Source: CAWFSE01 sp963697565
GTDB lineage: Bacteria; Actinomycetota; Actinomycetes; CAVWCF01
NCBI GenBank assembly: GCA_963697565.1
Contig: CAVOOM010000006.1
Span: forward strand, 62,001-126,000
Length of the DNA stretch: 64,000 bases
Reading direction: 5' to 3'
The notes beneath the pieces are model-generated. The model was not told where the DNA came from, made no database searches, and saw only the letters and a list, made by a program, of their open reading frames with translations. The position numbers and the translations under genes were made by a program. Shown here one piece after another: positions 55,498-64,000 of this stretch (its first letter is position 1; each line of letters starts with the position of its first letter).

Positions 55498-57266
55498 GCT
55501 CCGACGCTAGAGCCCGCGGCTGGCCGGCGCGACCGGTTGCGCGCGACCACCGCGAGGCCGCGTGCGGTCAGTCCGCGGTGGCCGTCTCGGGATCGGCGGC
55601 GGTCGGGTTCGGCGTCGCGGGTCGGCGACCGTCGGCGTCCTGCCTCCGCCGCCGCCGCCGCGGCCTCGCGCCGGCGCCGGATGGCCAGGTCGTCGGGCAG
55701 CCCGAGGGTGGCGAGCAGCCCGGCGAAGACGAAGCTCGCGGCGACCCACAGCGCGCCCTGGGCCGCGGCGACGATGCCCTCCTGGGCGGCCGCGCGCACC
55801 TCCGGGTCCTCGATCCGCGGCACCGACGTGCCGGCCGTGGCCTGGGCGAGGTCGGCGATCGCGGTGGCCTCGGCGGCGGGGACGCCCACCGCCGAGACGC
55901 TGTCGGCCACCTGGATCCCGATGCCCGTGAAGAGCGCGGCCCCGAGGATCGCGATGCCGAGGGCGGCCCCGACCTGGCGGGTGGTGCTCTGGGCGCCCGA
56001 CGCCTGGCCCGACCGCTCGACCGGGATCTCGCTGAGCACCACGTTGGTGAGCTGGGCGCTGGCGAAGCCGACGCCCGCGCCGTAGATCAGCAGCCCGGGC
56101 ATCATCGCCCACGTCGTGGTGTCGAGGGACAGCACAAGCCCGACCAGCACCATGCCGGCGATCTCGAGGCCCATGCCCAGCCGGACGACCAGGCGGGAGC
56201 CGCGGCGGGCGGCCAGCTGCCCGGCCGACGGCCCGGCGATGAAGACGCCGAGCGCGATGAGCGCGATCACGCCGCCGGCCTGCAGGGCGGTGTAGCCGAG
56301 CACGTTCACCAGGAACACCGGCAGCACGAAGATCAGGCCGAACTCGCCGAACTGCACGATCAGAGCGACCACGTTGCCGTACGCGAACGACTTGATCTTG
56401 AACAGCGACAGGTCCAGCAGGTACGGCTGGCCCAGCCGCGTGCGGCGGGCCTCCCACCAGAAGAACAGCGCGACGAACACCGCGCCGAGGGCCAGCGCGA
56501 TGGCGATCGCCGACAGCCCGCCCTCCTGGAACGTCACACCGAGGAAGGAGAACGGCTCCTTGGCCGTCCACCACCCGTACCGCTGGCCCTCGATCAGGCC
56601 GAAGACGACCAGGCCCAGGCCGAGCGCCGACAGCACCACGCCGACCAGGTCGACCCCGCCGCGCGCACGGGGGTCGCGGCTCTCCCGGACGAGGAACAGG
56701 GTGCCGATGACCAGGGCGATCCCGATCGGCACGTTGATCCAGAACGCCCAGCGCCACGACCCGGAGGTGGCCAGCCAGCCTCCGACCAGCGGGCCGATCG
56801 CCGACATCCCGCCGATCGTCGCGCCCCACACGCCGAAGGCCACCGCGCGGTCGCGGCCGGTGAACATCGCGTTGACCAGGGCCAGCGACGTGGGCAGCAT
56901 CGCCGCGCCGGCGGCGCCCTGCAGCACCCGCCCGGCGATGAGCAGGTCGCCGGTCGGGGCCGAGGCCACCAGCACGCTCGCCACGATGAAGCCGATCGCG
57001 CCCAGCATGAAGACCCGGCGGCGGCCGAAGCGGTCGCCGAGGTTGCCGAACGTGACCAGCAGCGCGGCGAAGACCAGCGGGTAGACCGCGACGACCCACT
57101 CGGCCTGGGTGGCGTCCATCTGCAGGTCGATGACCACCGAGGGCAGCACGACGTTGACGATGGTGGCGTCCACCATGATCATCGAGACGCCGAGGGAGAT
57201 GAAGACCATCGCCACCCAGCGGTGGCGCGCCGCCGGCGGGGCCGCTGGGACCGTCGCAGAAGTCAT
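55494..57266 (-). CDS. MFS transporter of the DHA2/EmrB-QacA type
   Basis: 590 residues. VMIMVDATIVNVVLPSV (helix 1), GNLGDRFGRRRVFMLG (motif A), AGRVLQGAAGAAMLPTSLALV (motif B-like RVLQG), about 14 helices in all, GASGRVGQASGAQSTTRQ-like region QASGAQSTTRQVGAALG. The tail is Arg/Ala-rich (RRRREAAAAAAEAGRRR...) and may be partly misread. Such proteins export drugs or metabolites. Co-transcribed with the M20 gene. Confidence 0.9.
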   Translation of the reverse strand: MTSATVPAAPPAARHRWVAMVFISLGVSMIMVDATIVNVVLPSVVIDLQMDATQAEWVVAVYPLVFAALLVTFGNLGDRFGRRRVFMLGAIGFIVASVLVASAPTGDLLIAGRVLQGAAGAAMLPTSLALVNAMFTGRDRAVAFGVWGATIGGMSAIGPLVGGWLATSGSWRWAFWINVPIGIALVIGTLFLVRESRDPRARGGVDLVGVVLSALGLGLVVFGLIEGQRYGWWTAKEPFSFLGVTFQEGGLSAIAIALALGAVFVALFFWWEARRTRLGQPYLLDLSLFKIKSFAYGNVVALIVQFGEFGLIFVLPVFLVNVLGYTALQAGGVIALIALGVFIAGPSAGQLAARRGSRLVVRLGMGLEIAGMVLVGLVLSLDTTTWAMMPGLLIYGAGVGFASAQLTNVVLSEIPVERSGQASGAQSTTRQVGAALGIAILGAALFTGIGIQVADSVSAVGVPAAEATAIADLAQATAGTSVPRIEDPEVRAAAQEGIVAAAQGALWVAASFVFAGLLATLGLPDDLAIRRRREAAAAAAEAGRRRSPTRDAEPDRRRSRDGHRGLTARGLAVVARNRSRRPAAGSSVGA

Positions 57267-57336
57267 GGCGGAACGGTACCTGAGTTTTACCGTCGCTGCG
57301 TCGGGAAGAGGGGCATCCCCCCGACGGCCGAGGGGA

Positions 57337-57615
57337 TCAGCCCCCCGCGGCGGCCGCCTTCAGCGCGGAGCCGGCGGTGACCTTCACGCCCCAGCCGGCT
57401 GGCACCTCGAGCGGCTCGCCCGTGCGCGGGTTGCGACCCGTACGCGCCGCCCGGTGGACGGCCTCGAAGGCGACGAACCCCGGGATCTGCACCTTGTCGC
57501 GGCTGGCGACCGCTGCGCCGACGACGGATGCCAAGGCCTTGAGCGCGGCATCGGCCTGGCTGGTGCTGAGATCGGCGGCCTCGGCGACGGCGGCGACCAA
57601 CTCGGTGCGGTTCAT
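57337..57615 (-). CDS. HU-family DNA-binding protein
   Basis: 92 residues. NRTELVAAVAEAADLSTSQADAALKAL, then VQIPGFVAFEAVHRAARTGRNPRTGEPLEVPA (the DNA-clamping arm with RTGRNPRTGE). It lies 61 bases after rpsN in the same direction. Placement with the zinc-independent ribosomal proteins suggests it may share their regulation. Confidence 0.93.
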   Translation of the reverse strand: MNRTELVAAVAEAADLSTSQADAALKALASVVGAAVASRDKVQIPGFVAFEAVHRAARTGRNPRTGEPLEVPAGWGVKVTAGSALKAAAAGG

Positions 57616-57676
57616 GTGCTTCCTTTCAGAGGGGTGCGGGGAATGGTCGAGGGGCGGGAGCCCCCAGGGCGGGCGG

Positions 57677-57982
57677 CTACCAGCTGGACTTGGTGACGCC
57701 GGGCAGCTCGCCGCGGTGCGCCATGGCGCGGAACCGGATCCGCGAGAGGCCGAACGGCCGCAGGTAGCCGCGCGGCCGGCCGTCGACTGCGCCCCGGTTG
57801 CGCACGCGGGTGCGGCTGGCGTCGCGGGGCTGGCGGTCCAGCTCGGATCGGGCGGCGGCCTTCTGCTCGGGGGTCGCCGCTTCCGACTTGAGTACGGCCA
57901 CGAGCGCGGCGCGGCGCTCGGCGTACCGCCGCACGGTCGCCGCCCGCCTGTCGTTGGCGACGATCTTGGACTTCTTGGCCAC
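57677..57982 (-). CDS. rpsN: 30S ribosomal protein S14, zinc-free paralog
   Basis: 101 residues. AKKSKIVANDRRAATVRRYAERRAALVAV, RVRNRGAVDGRPRGYLRPFGLSRIRFRAMAHRGELPGVTKSSW. The zinc ribbon cysteines of short S14 are absent (no CxxC), so it is the cysteine-free form used when zinc is scarce. Third in the rpmB-rpmG-rpsN operon. Confidence 0.95.
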   Translation of the reverse strand: MAKKSKIVANDRRAATVRRYAERRAALVAVLKSEAATPEQKAAARSELDRQPRDASRTRVRNRGAVDGRPRGYLRPFGLSRIRFRAMAHRGELPGVTKSSW

Positions 57983-57983
57983 C

Positions 57984-58151
57984 TCAGCGCTCCTCGCGGA
58001 ACTCGACGTGGCGGCGGACCACCGGATCGAACTTGCGCAGCGTCAGCCGATCGGGGGTGCTGCGCCGGTTCTTGCGCGTGACGTACGTGAAGCCGGTGCC
58101 GGCCGTCGAGCGGAGCTTGACGATCGGCCGGAGCGCGTCGCGGCGCGCCAT
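57984..58151 (-). CDS. rpmG: 50S ribosomal protein L33, zinc-free paralog
   Basis: 55 residues: ARRDALRPIVKLRSTAGTGFTYVTRKNRRSTPDRLTLRKFDPVVRRHVEFREE. No cysteines, so it is the zinc-independent form. The ATG overlaps the rpmB stop region (58151). Confidence 0.94.
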   Translation of the reverse strand: MARRDALRPIVKLRSTAGTGFTYVTRKNRRSTPDRLTLRKFDPVVRRHVEFREER

Positions 58152-58387
58152 CAGAGCCGCACCCCGCGGGCCCGCAGCTCGGCGACCACCGATTCGATGC
58201 CGCGGCGGTCGACGGTCTTGATGCCCTTGGCCGACAACGTGAGCGTCACCCGGCGGCCCTCGCTGGGCAGCCAGTACGTCTTGCGCTGGATGTTGGGGTC
58301 GAACCGTCGCTTGGTCCGGACATGGCTGTGGGAGATCTGGTGGCCGAACGACGGCTGCCGCCCGGTGACCATGCAGTGTCGGCTCAT
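58151..58387 (-). CDS. rpmB: 50S ribosomal protein L28, zinc-free type
   Basis: 78 residues: SRHCMVTGRQPSFGHQISHSHVRTKRRFDPNIQ, RVTLTLSAKGIKTVDRRGIESVVAELRARG. Only one Cys, so no paired zinc site. First gene of the operon that runs left; the Zur-like box lies 19 bases upstream. Confidence 0.94.
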   Translation of the reverse strand: MSRHCMVTGRQPSFGHQISHSHVRTKRRFDPNIQRKTYWLPSEGRRVTLTLSAKGIKTVDRRGIESVVAELRARGVRL

Positions 58388-58405
58388 GCGCACAGGGTAT
58401 ACGAT

Positions 58406-58424
58406 ATTGATAACCGTTTTCGTT
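58406..58424. promoter_or_regulatory. Zur-like box in the divergent promoter
   Basis: TTGATAACCGTTTTCG contains TGATAAC and the inverted CGAAAAC half, the shape of actinobacterial Zur boxes. It lies between rpmB and the CobW-like gene, so both directions would be induced when zinc is low. Confidence 0.7.
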
Positions 58425-58443
58425 TGACCCTTGGAGTCGCGCC

Positions 58444-59655
58444 GTGCCCGTCCCCGTCACGCTCATCGCCGGCCTGGCCGACGCGCCCCGGGCCTGGCTG
58501 ACCGCCGCCCTGCTCGGCGGCGACACCCCGATCGCGGTCCTCAGCCACGACCTGCGCGGACTCTGGGAGGACGGCCGGCTGGGACGCACCCTGTGGGACT
58601 CCTACGGCCGGGTCGAGCAGACCACCGTCGACCTCGTGCACGGGTGCGTGTCCTGCACCCTGCGCGAAGACGTCATCCCCACGCTCGTCGAGTTGGCCGG
58701 AAGCGGGCGGTACCAGGCGCTGGTCCTCGACCTGCCTCCCGTCGTGGAACCACAGGCCGTGGCCGACCTGATCGACGTCTACGTCCTCGAGGGCCGGCCG
58801 GTGACCGACGACATCCACGTCGACCTGATCGCCGCCACGATCGACGCGGGCAGCCTGCGCGCCGACCTCGAGGGCGCCGACACCCTGGAGAACCGCGGCA
58901 TCCAGGCCGCCCCGGAGGACGATCGCTCGGTGGGCGAGGTCCTGGCCCGGCAGCTGGAGACCGCCGACCTCGTGGTGCTTGGCGGGGCGGCCGGGGCCGC
59001 GGACCCGATGCAGGCCCGCGCGCTCGTCCAGCACCTCGCCCCCGGGGCCCGCATCCTGGAGGCCGGCCACGACGCCATCGGCGCCGCCGACCTGCTCCTG
59101 ACCGGGCGGCACGACCCCGAGCTGGCCTACCTGCGCGACCTGCCGGGCGGCGCCCAGGCACGGTGCACGTGCGAATGCGGGGTGGCCACCACCGTGTGGA
59201 CCTCTCGGCGGCCGCTTCACCCCGAGCGGCTCCACGCCGCGATGCGCGACCTGGTCGAGCCGCTCATCCGCGCCCGCGGTCACATCTGGCTGGCCAACCG
59301 CCCCCACCACGCGCTGGGCTGGCAGGTGGTCGGCGGCTCGCTGGAGCTGCAGCGCGGGGAGATCTGGCTGGCCGACGCCCCGCACGCCGAGTGGGAGGCC
59401 GAGGACCCGCGCCGGCTGGCTTTGGTCTCGGCCCGCTGGGACCCCTACTACGGCGACCGCACCAACTCCCTGGTGATGACCGCCGTGGACTTCGACCCGG
59501 CCGACGTGGTCGAGCGGCTCGACGCGTGCCTGCTCACCGATGCCGAGCTGTCCGAGGGCTTCGACGCCTGGCGGCTGCTGCCCGACCCGTTCCACCCGTA
59601 CCTCGGCGACGAGCCCGACCGCTGGGACGACGCCGAGCAAGCCCGAGGAGCCTGA
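58444..59655 (+). CDS. CobW-like protein of the zinc-starvation operon, P-loop degenerate
   Basis: 403 residues. It has the CobW metal motif DLVHGCVSCTLREDVIPTL (CxxC region) and the C-terminal CobW domain (VWTSRRPLHPERLHAAM ... GHIWLANRP ... LVMTAVDFDP). At the start, where a GTPase has GxxGxGKT, the sequence is LIAGLADAPRAWLTAALL: no Gly-Lys-Thr, so GTP hydrolysis is doubtful. CobW-like genes next to zinc-free ribosomal proteins are known in mycobacteria, where one helps ribosome hibernation in zinc starvation. Start GTG 58444; rpmE2 follows by 1 base. Confidence 0.85.
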   Translation: MPVPVTLIAGLADAPRAWLTAALLGGDTPIAVLSHDLRGLWEDGRLGRTLWDSYGRVEQTTVDLVHGCVSCTLREDVIPTLVELAGSGRYQALVLDLPPVVEPQAVADLIDVYVLEGRPVTDDIHVDLIAATIDAGSLRADLEGADTLENRGIQAAPEDDRSVGEVLARQLETADLVVLGGAAGAADPMQARALVQHLAPGARILEAGHDAIGAADLLLTGRHDPELAYLRDLPGGAQARCTCECGVATTVWTSRRPLHPERLHAAMRDLVEPLIRARGHIWLANRPHHALGWQVVGGSLELQRGEIWLADAPHAEWEAEDPRRLALVSARWDPYYGDRTNSLVMTAVDFDPADVVERLDACLLTDAELSEGFDAWRLLPDPFHPYLGDEPDRWDDAEQARGA

Positions 59656-59656
59656 C

Positions 59657-59902
59657 GTGAAGCCATCGATCCACCCCGAGTACCGGCCGGTCGTCTTCCG
59701 CGACGCCTCGGCGGGCTTCGCCTTCCTCACCCGCTCGACGTCCACCAGCGAGCGCACCATCGAATGGGAGGACGGCCGGACGTACCCGGTCATCGACGTC
59801 GACATCTCGTCGGCCAGCCACCCCCTCTACACCGGCAAGGCCAAGCTCATGGACACCGCTGGGCGGGTGGACAAGTTCAACCAGCGGTACGGACGGCCCT
59901 GA
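59657..59902 (+). CDS. rpmE2: 50S ribosomal protein L31 type B
   Basis: 81 residues: KPSIHPEYRPVVFRDASAGFAFLTRSTSTS, TYPVIDVDISSASHPLYTGKAKLMDTAGRVDKFNQRYG. Cysteine-free type B, the zinc-scarcity paralog. GTG start with GAGGAG upstream, placed just after the CobW-like stop, so it is co-transcribed from the Zur-type promoter. Confidence 0.96.
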   Translation: MKPSIHPEYRPVVFRDASAGFAFLTRSTSTSERTIEWEDGRTYPVIDVDISSASHPLYTGKAKLMDTAGRVDKFNQRYGRP

Positions 59903-59969
59903 CCGCGCGGTGACCGCGGGGCGAGGGGCCGGCTCGGCGCCCGGCGGGCCCGGCAGGGAGACTGGGCGC

Positions 59970-60329
59970 GTGAACCCGCTCCCGCTCTACAAGGTGCTGG
60001 CCTACGTCACGGGCATCGTGCTGGCGGTGATGACCGTCGTGGGGCTGCCCTTGAAGTACCTCGTCGACGGCACCCCGGCGACCCTGCTGGACGTGATCAC
60101 CCTCGGCTGGGTGGCCCACGGCTGGCTGTTCATGGCGTACGTCGTGGTGACCCTCTGGCTCGGCTACATCCGCCGCTGGCCGCTGCTGAAGATGGCGTTG
60201 GTCTGCATCGCCGGCACCATCCCGTTCGCGGTCTTCTTCGCCGAGCGCCGGGTGGTGCGCGACGAAGAGGCGCGCAGCGCGGGCCTGGTCCAGGTGGAGC
60301 CCGAGCAGGCCGGCCCGGCTCAGGCCTGA
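59970..60329 (+). CDS. DUF3817 membrane protein
   Basis: 119 residues. NPLPLYKVLAYVTGIVLAVMTVVGLPLKYL, HGWLFMAYVVVTLWLGYIRRWPLLKMALVCIAGTIPFAVFFAERRV: the DUF3817 pattern with three helices and a charged tail. GTG at 59970. It overlaps the end of the SURF1 gene by 10 bases. Confidence 0.9.
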   Translation: MNPLPLYKVLAYVTGIVLAVMTVVGLPLKYLVDGTPATLLDVITLGWVAHGWLFMAYVVVTLWLGYIRRWPLLKMALVCIAGTIPFAVFFAERRVVRDEEARSAGLVQVEPEQAGPAQA

Positions 60330-61062
60330 GGCCGCGCGGCACGCCGCGGCCTCGGCGTCCTCGCGGTCCCGGCGCAGGTCGAGCCGCAGCCCCAGCACCC
60401 ACATGGCGACGACGGCCGCGGCGAAGAACCACCACTGCACCGCGTAGAGCAGGTTGCGCCAGTTCCACCGCAGCTCGGTCTCCGGCTCCGGGGCGGGCAA
60501 CGGGGCCGGATCGGCCGCCGTGATCGGCGGCTTGCTGCTCGATCAGCCCGACGTAGGCGTCGGCCAGCTCGTACTCGACGGCGTCGAGCAGCGGCACCGG
60601 GCTGATCGCGATCTCGTCCCCCGTCGCCAGCGGCTCGCCCGCGAGCAGCCAGCCCTCGACCACCACGGGGCCGGCGGGCGGCGGCGGCGCGGGCTGCCCC
60701 GGCGGGATCGAGCCGCGGGCCACCAGCACGCCGTCGCCGCGGTCGAGGCGCAGCACGGTGACCACCACGTCGCGCGGGGCGCCCGCGACCCCGCGACCCG
60801 GGACGACGAGCTGCGCGGCGGGGTCGTACGAGCCGGCCGCCGTCACCGGCCGCGGCGCCGACCCGGTCTCGACCAGGCCCCCGGCCTCGAGCACCCCCTC
60901 GATCGGGACGGCCGGGCCCTCGAGCGGGTTGGCGGCGGCGACCTCCTCGCGGATGTCCGCCCGCGCCCACTGCCACACGCCCATCGCGGCGAACGCGGCG
61001 ATCGCGACCAGCGACACGGCCGTCAGCGCCAGCCAGCGGGGGGTGCGCAGCGTCTGCTTCAT
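60320..61062 (-). CDS. SURF1-family cytochrome oxidase assembly protein (frameshifted)
   Basis: About 247 residues. Helix 1 TPRWLALTAVSLVAIAAFAAMGVWQW, then VLRLDRGDGVLVARGSIPPG and VVVEGWLLAGE in the periplasmic domain, helix 2 NLLYAVQWWFFAAAVVAMWVLGL (reached after a frame change near 60535). It helps insert heme a into cytochrome c oxidase. The last codons are uncertain because of a second frame break near 60345. Confidence 0.87.
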
Positions 61063-61100
61063 AGCGGGGACCACGGTAGGCGAGCCGTCGGCCCGACCCG

Positions 61101-62114
61101 TCACCAGCGGTTGCGGACCTCCTCGGCCCAGCCGTGCAGGCCGTCCACCGAGATGCGCTCCCCGGAGTCGTCGGCCACCCAGCCGCTCCAATGCCCGAAC
61201 GCCTGGTGGGTGTCGTTGCCGATGATCACGCGCTCGATGCGGTCTGCCCGCACGTAGTACGGCGTGAACGTCAGGTCGGCGCGACCGGTGCGCGGGGCCT
61301 CGACCCGCCAGGGCCGCATCCAGTCGCCGCGGTCGTACGACCAGAGGAGCTCCTCGCCGAGCTTGTGCAGCCGGCCGTCGACGGTGAGGGCGTTCTCGGT
61401 GCTGCCGGTGCCGTCGGTCCACGCGCCGCCGACCTGGAGGCCCACCACCCGGCCGTCGACGCGGCCGGAGCCGGAGCCCCAGTTCCAGTCGATCCGGTAC
61501 GGCCAGCGGCCCCGGCCGTGGTCGAGCGTCGCCCACGAGTCCTCGCCGAACACGTGCTCGCGCCCGCCGACCGCGACCCGGCCGCGCGCGGGCAGGGTGT
61601 TCTCCTTGACGGTGTACTGGAAGAGCCGCCCGCTCCACGGCACGACGACGCCGAGCGCCTCATGCCCGGGCGGGCGGTCGATCCGGACGTCGGCCGTGAG
61701 CGAGGGCGTCGTCGCGTGCAGGGTCAGGCCGCCCTCGTCCGGCAGCAGATCGATCGACAGGCCCTTGGCCCGCACCAGCACAGGCCCCGCGCCGCAGCGG
61801 TCCGGCAGCCCGACCCGGCTGAACGGGACGAGCGCGGAGGCGGCCACCTCGGTCCGTTCCGGGCCGAGGAACCACACGGCGTGCAGCGCCGCGTAGTCCA
61901 GGTCGCTCACGGTCACGCCGAGGACGTGCGTCGGGGCGGTGACGCACCAGTACTCCCACCGCTTCGCGCGCCCGCGCCCGCGCAGGTTCGCGCGGTGCAG
62001 CGGCCGGCGGCTCCAGCCGATGGCCGCCGGGTTGAGCCGGCCGTCCGGGCAGCACAGGTCGACGGGATCGGTGATCTCCCGCTCATGGGTGGGTTCCGCG
62101 GCCACGGCGGCCAT
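61101..62114 (-). CDS. DUF2804 protein
   Basis: 337 residues. EITDPVDLCCPDGRLNPAAIGWSRRPLHRANLRG (family start), RAKRWEYWCVTAPTHVLGVTVSDLDYAALHAVWFL, ending HQAFGHWSGWVADDSGERISVDGLHGWAEEVRNRW. The fold is beta-rich with many Trp; function unknown. Same strand as SURF1, which follows 38 bases later. Confidence 0.9.
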   Translation of the reverse strand: MAAVAAEPTHEREITDPVDLCCPDGRLNPAAIGWSRRPLHRANLRGRGRAKRWEYWCVTAPTHVLGVTVSDLDYAALHAVWFLGPERTEVAASALVPFSRVGLPDRCGAGPVLVRAKGLSIDLLPDEGGLTLHATTPSLTADVRIDRPPGHEALGVVVPWSGRLFQYTVKENTLPARGRVAVGGREHVFGEDSWATLDHGRGRWPYRIDWNWGSGSGRVDGRVVGLQVGGAWTDGTGSTENALTVDGRLHKLGEELLWSYDRGDWMRPWRVEAPRTGRADLTFTPYYVRADRIERVIIGNDTHQAFGHWSGWVADDSGERISVDGLHGWAEEVRNRW

Positions 62115-62165
62115 GCTCGCAGACCGGGCCGCGGCCGTCCGAGCCGAGGCCGGAGCAAAGCCTCG

Positions 62166-62604
62166 CTAGGCCAGACGGCGCCGGGCAGATCCCCGAAGTC
62201 CGGCCGAACCGGCTCGTACTCCTGCTCGAACAGCGGCGAGGAGATCAGCAGATCGGCGGTCGAGCGATTGCACGCGACCGGGGTGTTCCAGACGGCCGCG
62301 ACGCGTAGCAGCGCCTTGACGTCGGGGTCGTGCGGCTGCGCCTCCAGCGGATCCCACAGGAAGACCAGCAGGTCCACGGTGCCCTCGGCGATCTGGGCGC
62401 CGATCTGCAGGTCGCCGCCACCGGGCCGCTGAGCAGCCGGGTGACAGGCAGGCCCAGCTCGCTCTCGATCAGCGTTCCGGTGGTCCCCGTCGCGACGAGG
62501 TCGTGGCGGCTGAGCAGCCCGCGGTTGAAGGCGGCCCAGTCGAGCAGTTCGGCCTTCTTGTTGTCGTGGGCGACGAGCGCGATGCGTTGTCTGAGGTGGG
62601 TCAC
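62166..62604 (-). CDS. mgsA: Methylglyoxal synthase (frameshifted)
   Basis: About 146 residues. IALVAHDNKKAELLDWAAFNRGLLSRHDLVATGTTGTLIE, LLSGP, then after one lost base (near 62425) GGDLQIGAQIAEGTVDLLVFLWDPLEAQPHDPDVKALLRVA and NTPVACNRSTADLLISSPLF. It converts dihydroxyacetone phosphate to methylglyoxal. GTG 62604 with AAAGGAT upstream. The stop is uncertain; without a further change the frame would run to 61913, inside the DUF2804 gene. Confidence 0.9.
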
Positions 62605-62776
62605 GGCGATCCTTTCGGGTTCGAGGGACACACCTGACGGTCGCAGGGCAGCATGAATGCGACGTGTCCGGCGAGTAACGCCGGATGGCCCCCTGGAGGT
62701 GAACACTTCGCTAACGGCCAGCCTGACGCGCGGGCAGCGGCGAGCCTTGGCATGCTCGCGGAGGAGGAAGGACCCG

Positions 62777-63760
62777 ATGAGCAAGCCGCACGAGGTGGAC
62801 ATCGAGACGGTGGTCGACCTCGCCGACATCATCACGTCGCTGCGCGAGCTGTCCGACGAGGAGCTCGCCAAGCACGGCCTGGCCGTGGACGGCACCTGGG
62901 ACGAGGTCGACGACCCGGTCCTGCTCGGCCGGGACGGCACGCCCGTCGACACGTGGCGCGAGGGCTACCCGTACGACGAGCGGATGTCCCGCTGGCAGTA
63001 CGAGGTCGACAAGCGGCTGCTGCAGATCGAGCTGCTCAAGCTGCAGACCTGGGTCAAGGACTCCGGGCAGCGCATCCTCATCTTGTTCGAGGGCCGCGAC
63101 GCCGCGGGCAAGGGCGGCACGATCAAGCGGTTCATGGAGCACATGAACCCGCGCGGCTGCACGGTCGTGGCGCTGCTCAAGCCGAGCGAGCGCGAGCGGA
63201 TGCAGTGGTACTTCCAGCGCTACGTCGAGCACCTGCCCAGCGCCGGCGAGATGGTGCTGTTCGACCGGTCTTGGTACAACCGCGCCGTCGTCGAGCGGGT
63301 GATGGGCTTCTGCTCCGACGAGGAGTACGCCGAGTTCATGCGCCAGGTGCCGGAGTTCGAGCGGATGCTCGCGCGGTCCGGGATCACCATCATCAAGTTC
63401 TGGTTCTCGGTCAGCCGCAAGGAGCAGATCACCCGGTTCACGATCCGGCGGATCGACCCGGTGCGGCAGTGGAAGCTCAGCCCCACCGACCTCGCCTCGC
63501 TGGACCGCTGGGAGGACTACTCCGACGCCAAGGAGGCGATGTTCTACTACACGAGCACCGACTGGGCGCCGTGGACCGTGGTGCGCAGCAACGACAAGAA
63601 GCGCGGCCGCCTGGAGGCGATGCGCTGGGTGCTCCACCAGATCGACTACGCCGACAAGGACCCCGACATCGTCCTGGCCCCCGACCCGCTGATCGTGGGC
63701 CCGCCGTCGGTCGTGTACGAGCAGGGCGAGCTCACCGGCAAGCAGTACCCGCCGCTGTAG
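62777..63760 (+). CDS. ppk2: Polyphosphate kinase 2
   Basis: 327 residues. Walker A LFEGRDAAGKGGTIKRFMEHMNPRG (about residue 105), Walker B MVLFDRSWYNRAVVERVMGF, ISVSRKEQITRFTIRRIDPVRQWKLSPTDLASLDRW. It transfers phosphate between polyphosphate and nucleotides. ATG 62777 has GAGGAGGAAGG upstream. Single gene. Confidence 0.96.
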   Translation: MSKPHEVDIETVVDLADIITSLRELSDEELAKHGLAVDGTWDEVDDPVLLGRDGTPVDTWREGYPYDERMSRWQYEVDKRLLQIELLKLQTWVKDSGQRILILFEGRDAAGKGGTIKRFMEHMNPRGCTVVALLKPSERERMQWYFQRYVEHLPSAGEMVLFDRSWYNRAVVERVMGFCSDEEYAEFMRQVPEFERMLARSGITIIKFWFSVSRKEQITRFTIRRIDPVRQWKLSPTDLASLDRWEDYSDAKEAMFYYTSTDWAPWTVVRSNDKKRGRLEAMRWVLHQIDYADKDPDIVLAPDPLIVGPPSVVYEQGELTGKQYPPL

Positions 63761-63878
63761 CGCGCGGGAGGACCTCCGCCCCTGATGACGAGCCGGCTCG
63801 CGCCCCTAGCGTGAAGGTGTCGCACCTGGCCCTCGCTCAGGGCGAGGTCGCGGGCGCGGCAAGGCGAGGTGATTTCTC

Positions 63879-64000
63879 GTGTCCGGCCCCGGGTCCGTCT
63901 CCGTCGACGCCCGGTTGGGCGCCGTCGGCTCGCGCATCGACCTGGATGACGTCCACCGCGCGTACCAGGTCGGCGAGACGCAGGTGGTCGCGCTGGACGA
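63879..64000 (+). CDS. ABC-transporter ATP-binding protein (3' partial)
   Basis: The first 41 codons: VSGPGSVSVDARLGAVGSRI, DLDDVHRAYQVGETQVVALD, in the LolD/MacB style where the first strand reads V-x-x-A-Y-x-x-G-x-x-x-V-x-A-L-D. GTG at 63879 with GAGGTGA upstream. The rest lies outside the window. Confidence 0.75.
   Translation, partial: MSGPGSVSVDARLGAVGSRIDLDDVHRAYQVGETQVVALD

Noticed and set aside
58444..59660. The CobW-like protein as a standard zinc-chaperone GTPase
   Set aside because: The P-loop lacks Gly-Lys-Thr, so a normal GTPase role cannot be supported.
1..64000. CRISPR arrays or rRNA genes
   Set aside because: No regularly spaced direct repeats and no ribosomal RNA sequence were seen.

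Overview
This is a very GC-rich window with strong GC third-position bias, many GTG and some TTG starts, and short or 4-base (ATGA) gene overlaps. The gene content is that of an actinobacterium (Actinomycetota): an alternative ribosomal protein set (S14, L33, L28, L31 type B) beside a CobW-like gene and a Zur-like box, a deazaflavin-dependent nitroreductase-like protein, and an IclR-regulated catabolic block. I cannot name the genus. Many otherwise good genes carry single-base frameshifts (hypD, hypE, the P-type ATPase, PAP2/DAG kinase, the prenyl synthase, mgsA and others). Several look like residual consensus errors, so broken genes here should not be assumed to be real pseudogenes.

Layout. 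1-14.5 kb: the end of a [NiFe]-hydrogenase maturation operon (hypD, hypE) converges on a cation P-type ATPase; then a large lipoprotein, a PAP2 plus DAG-kinase pair, a SulP anion transporter, and a glucose dehydrogenase/SMP-30 lactonase pair. 14.7-25.2 kb is the most interesting block. An IspH (last enzyme of the MEP isoprenoid pathway) sits at the end of a compact seven-gene minus-strand operon of proteins I do not recognise (16169-21896). Divergent from it is a second operon: a CrtC/lipocalin-like protein, a polyprenyl synthase fused to an N-terminal extra domain, and a small protein. Together they look like an undescribed isoprenoid-making and lipid-handling locus.

25.3-34 kb: a NYN/OST-HTH protein, small stress or redox proteins, and phosphoenolpyruvate carboxylase flanked by two separate TetR modules, each with its own paired palindromic operators. 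34-46.4 kb is accessory DNA: insertion-sequence-like and phage-like debris, a DUF169/ferredoxin/PCP-reductase-like redox operon, a decayed copy and an intact copy of an MNT/HEPN toxin-antitoxin, a second NYN/OST-HTH gene, and a 43-bp duplicated 3' part of tRNA-Arg that marks a 5.6-kb integrated segment. No integrase is recognisable in it.

46.3-64 kb: intact tRNA-Arg and tRNA-Ser, a CorA-type transporter, a degenerate macro-like protein, an S51-type peptidase, a PHB-depolymerase-like esterase with an isochorismatase-type hydrolase and IclR regulator, a flavin monooxygenase, an MFS/M20 pair, the zinc-independent ribosomal proteins, SURF1, DUF2804, methylglyoxal synthase, PPK2, and the start of an ABC-transporter ATPase.
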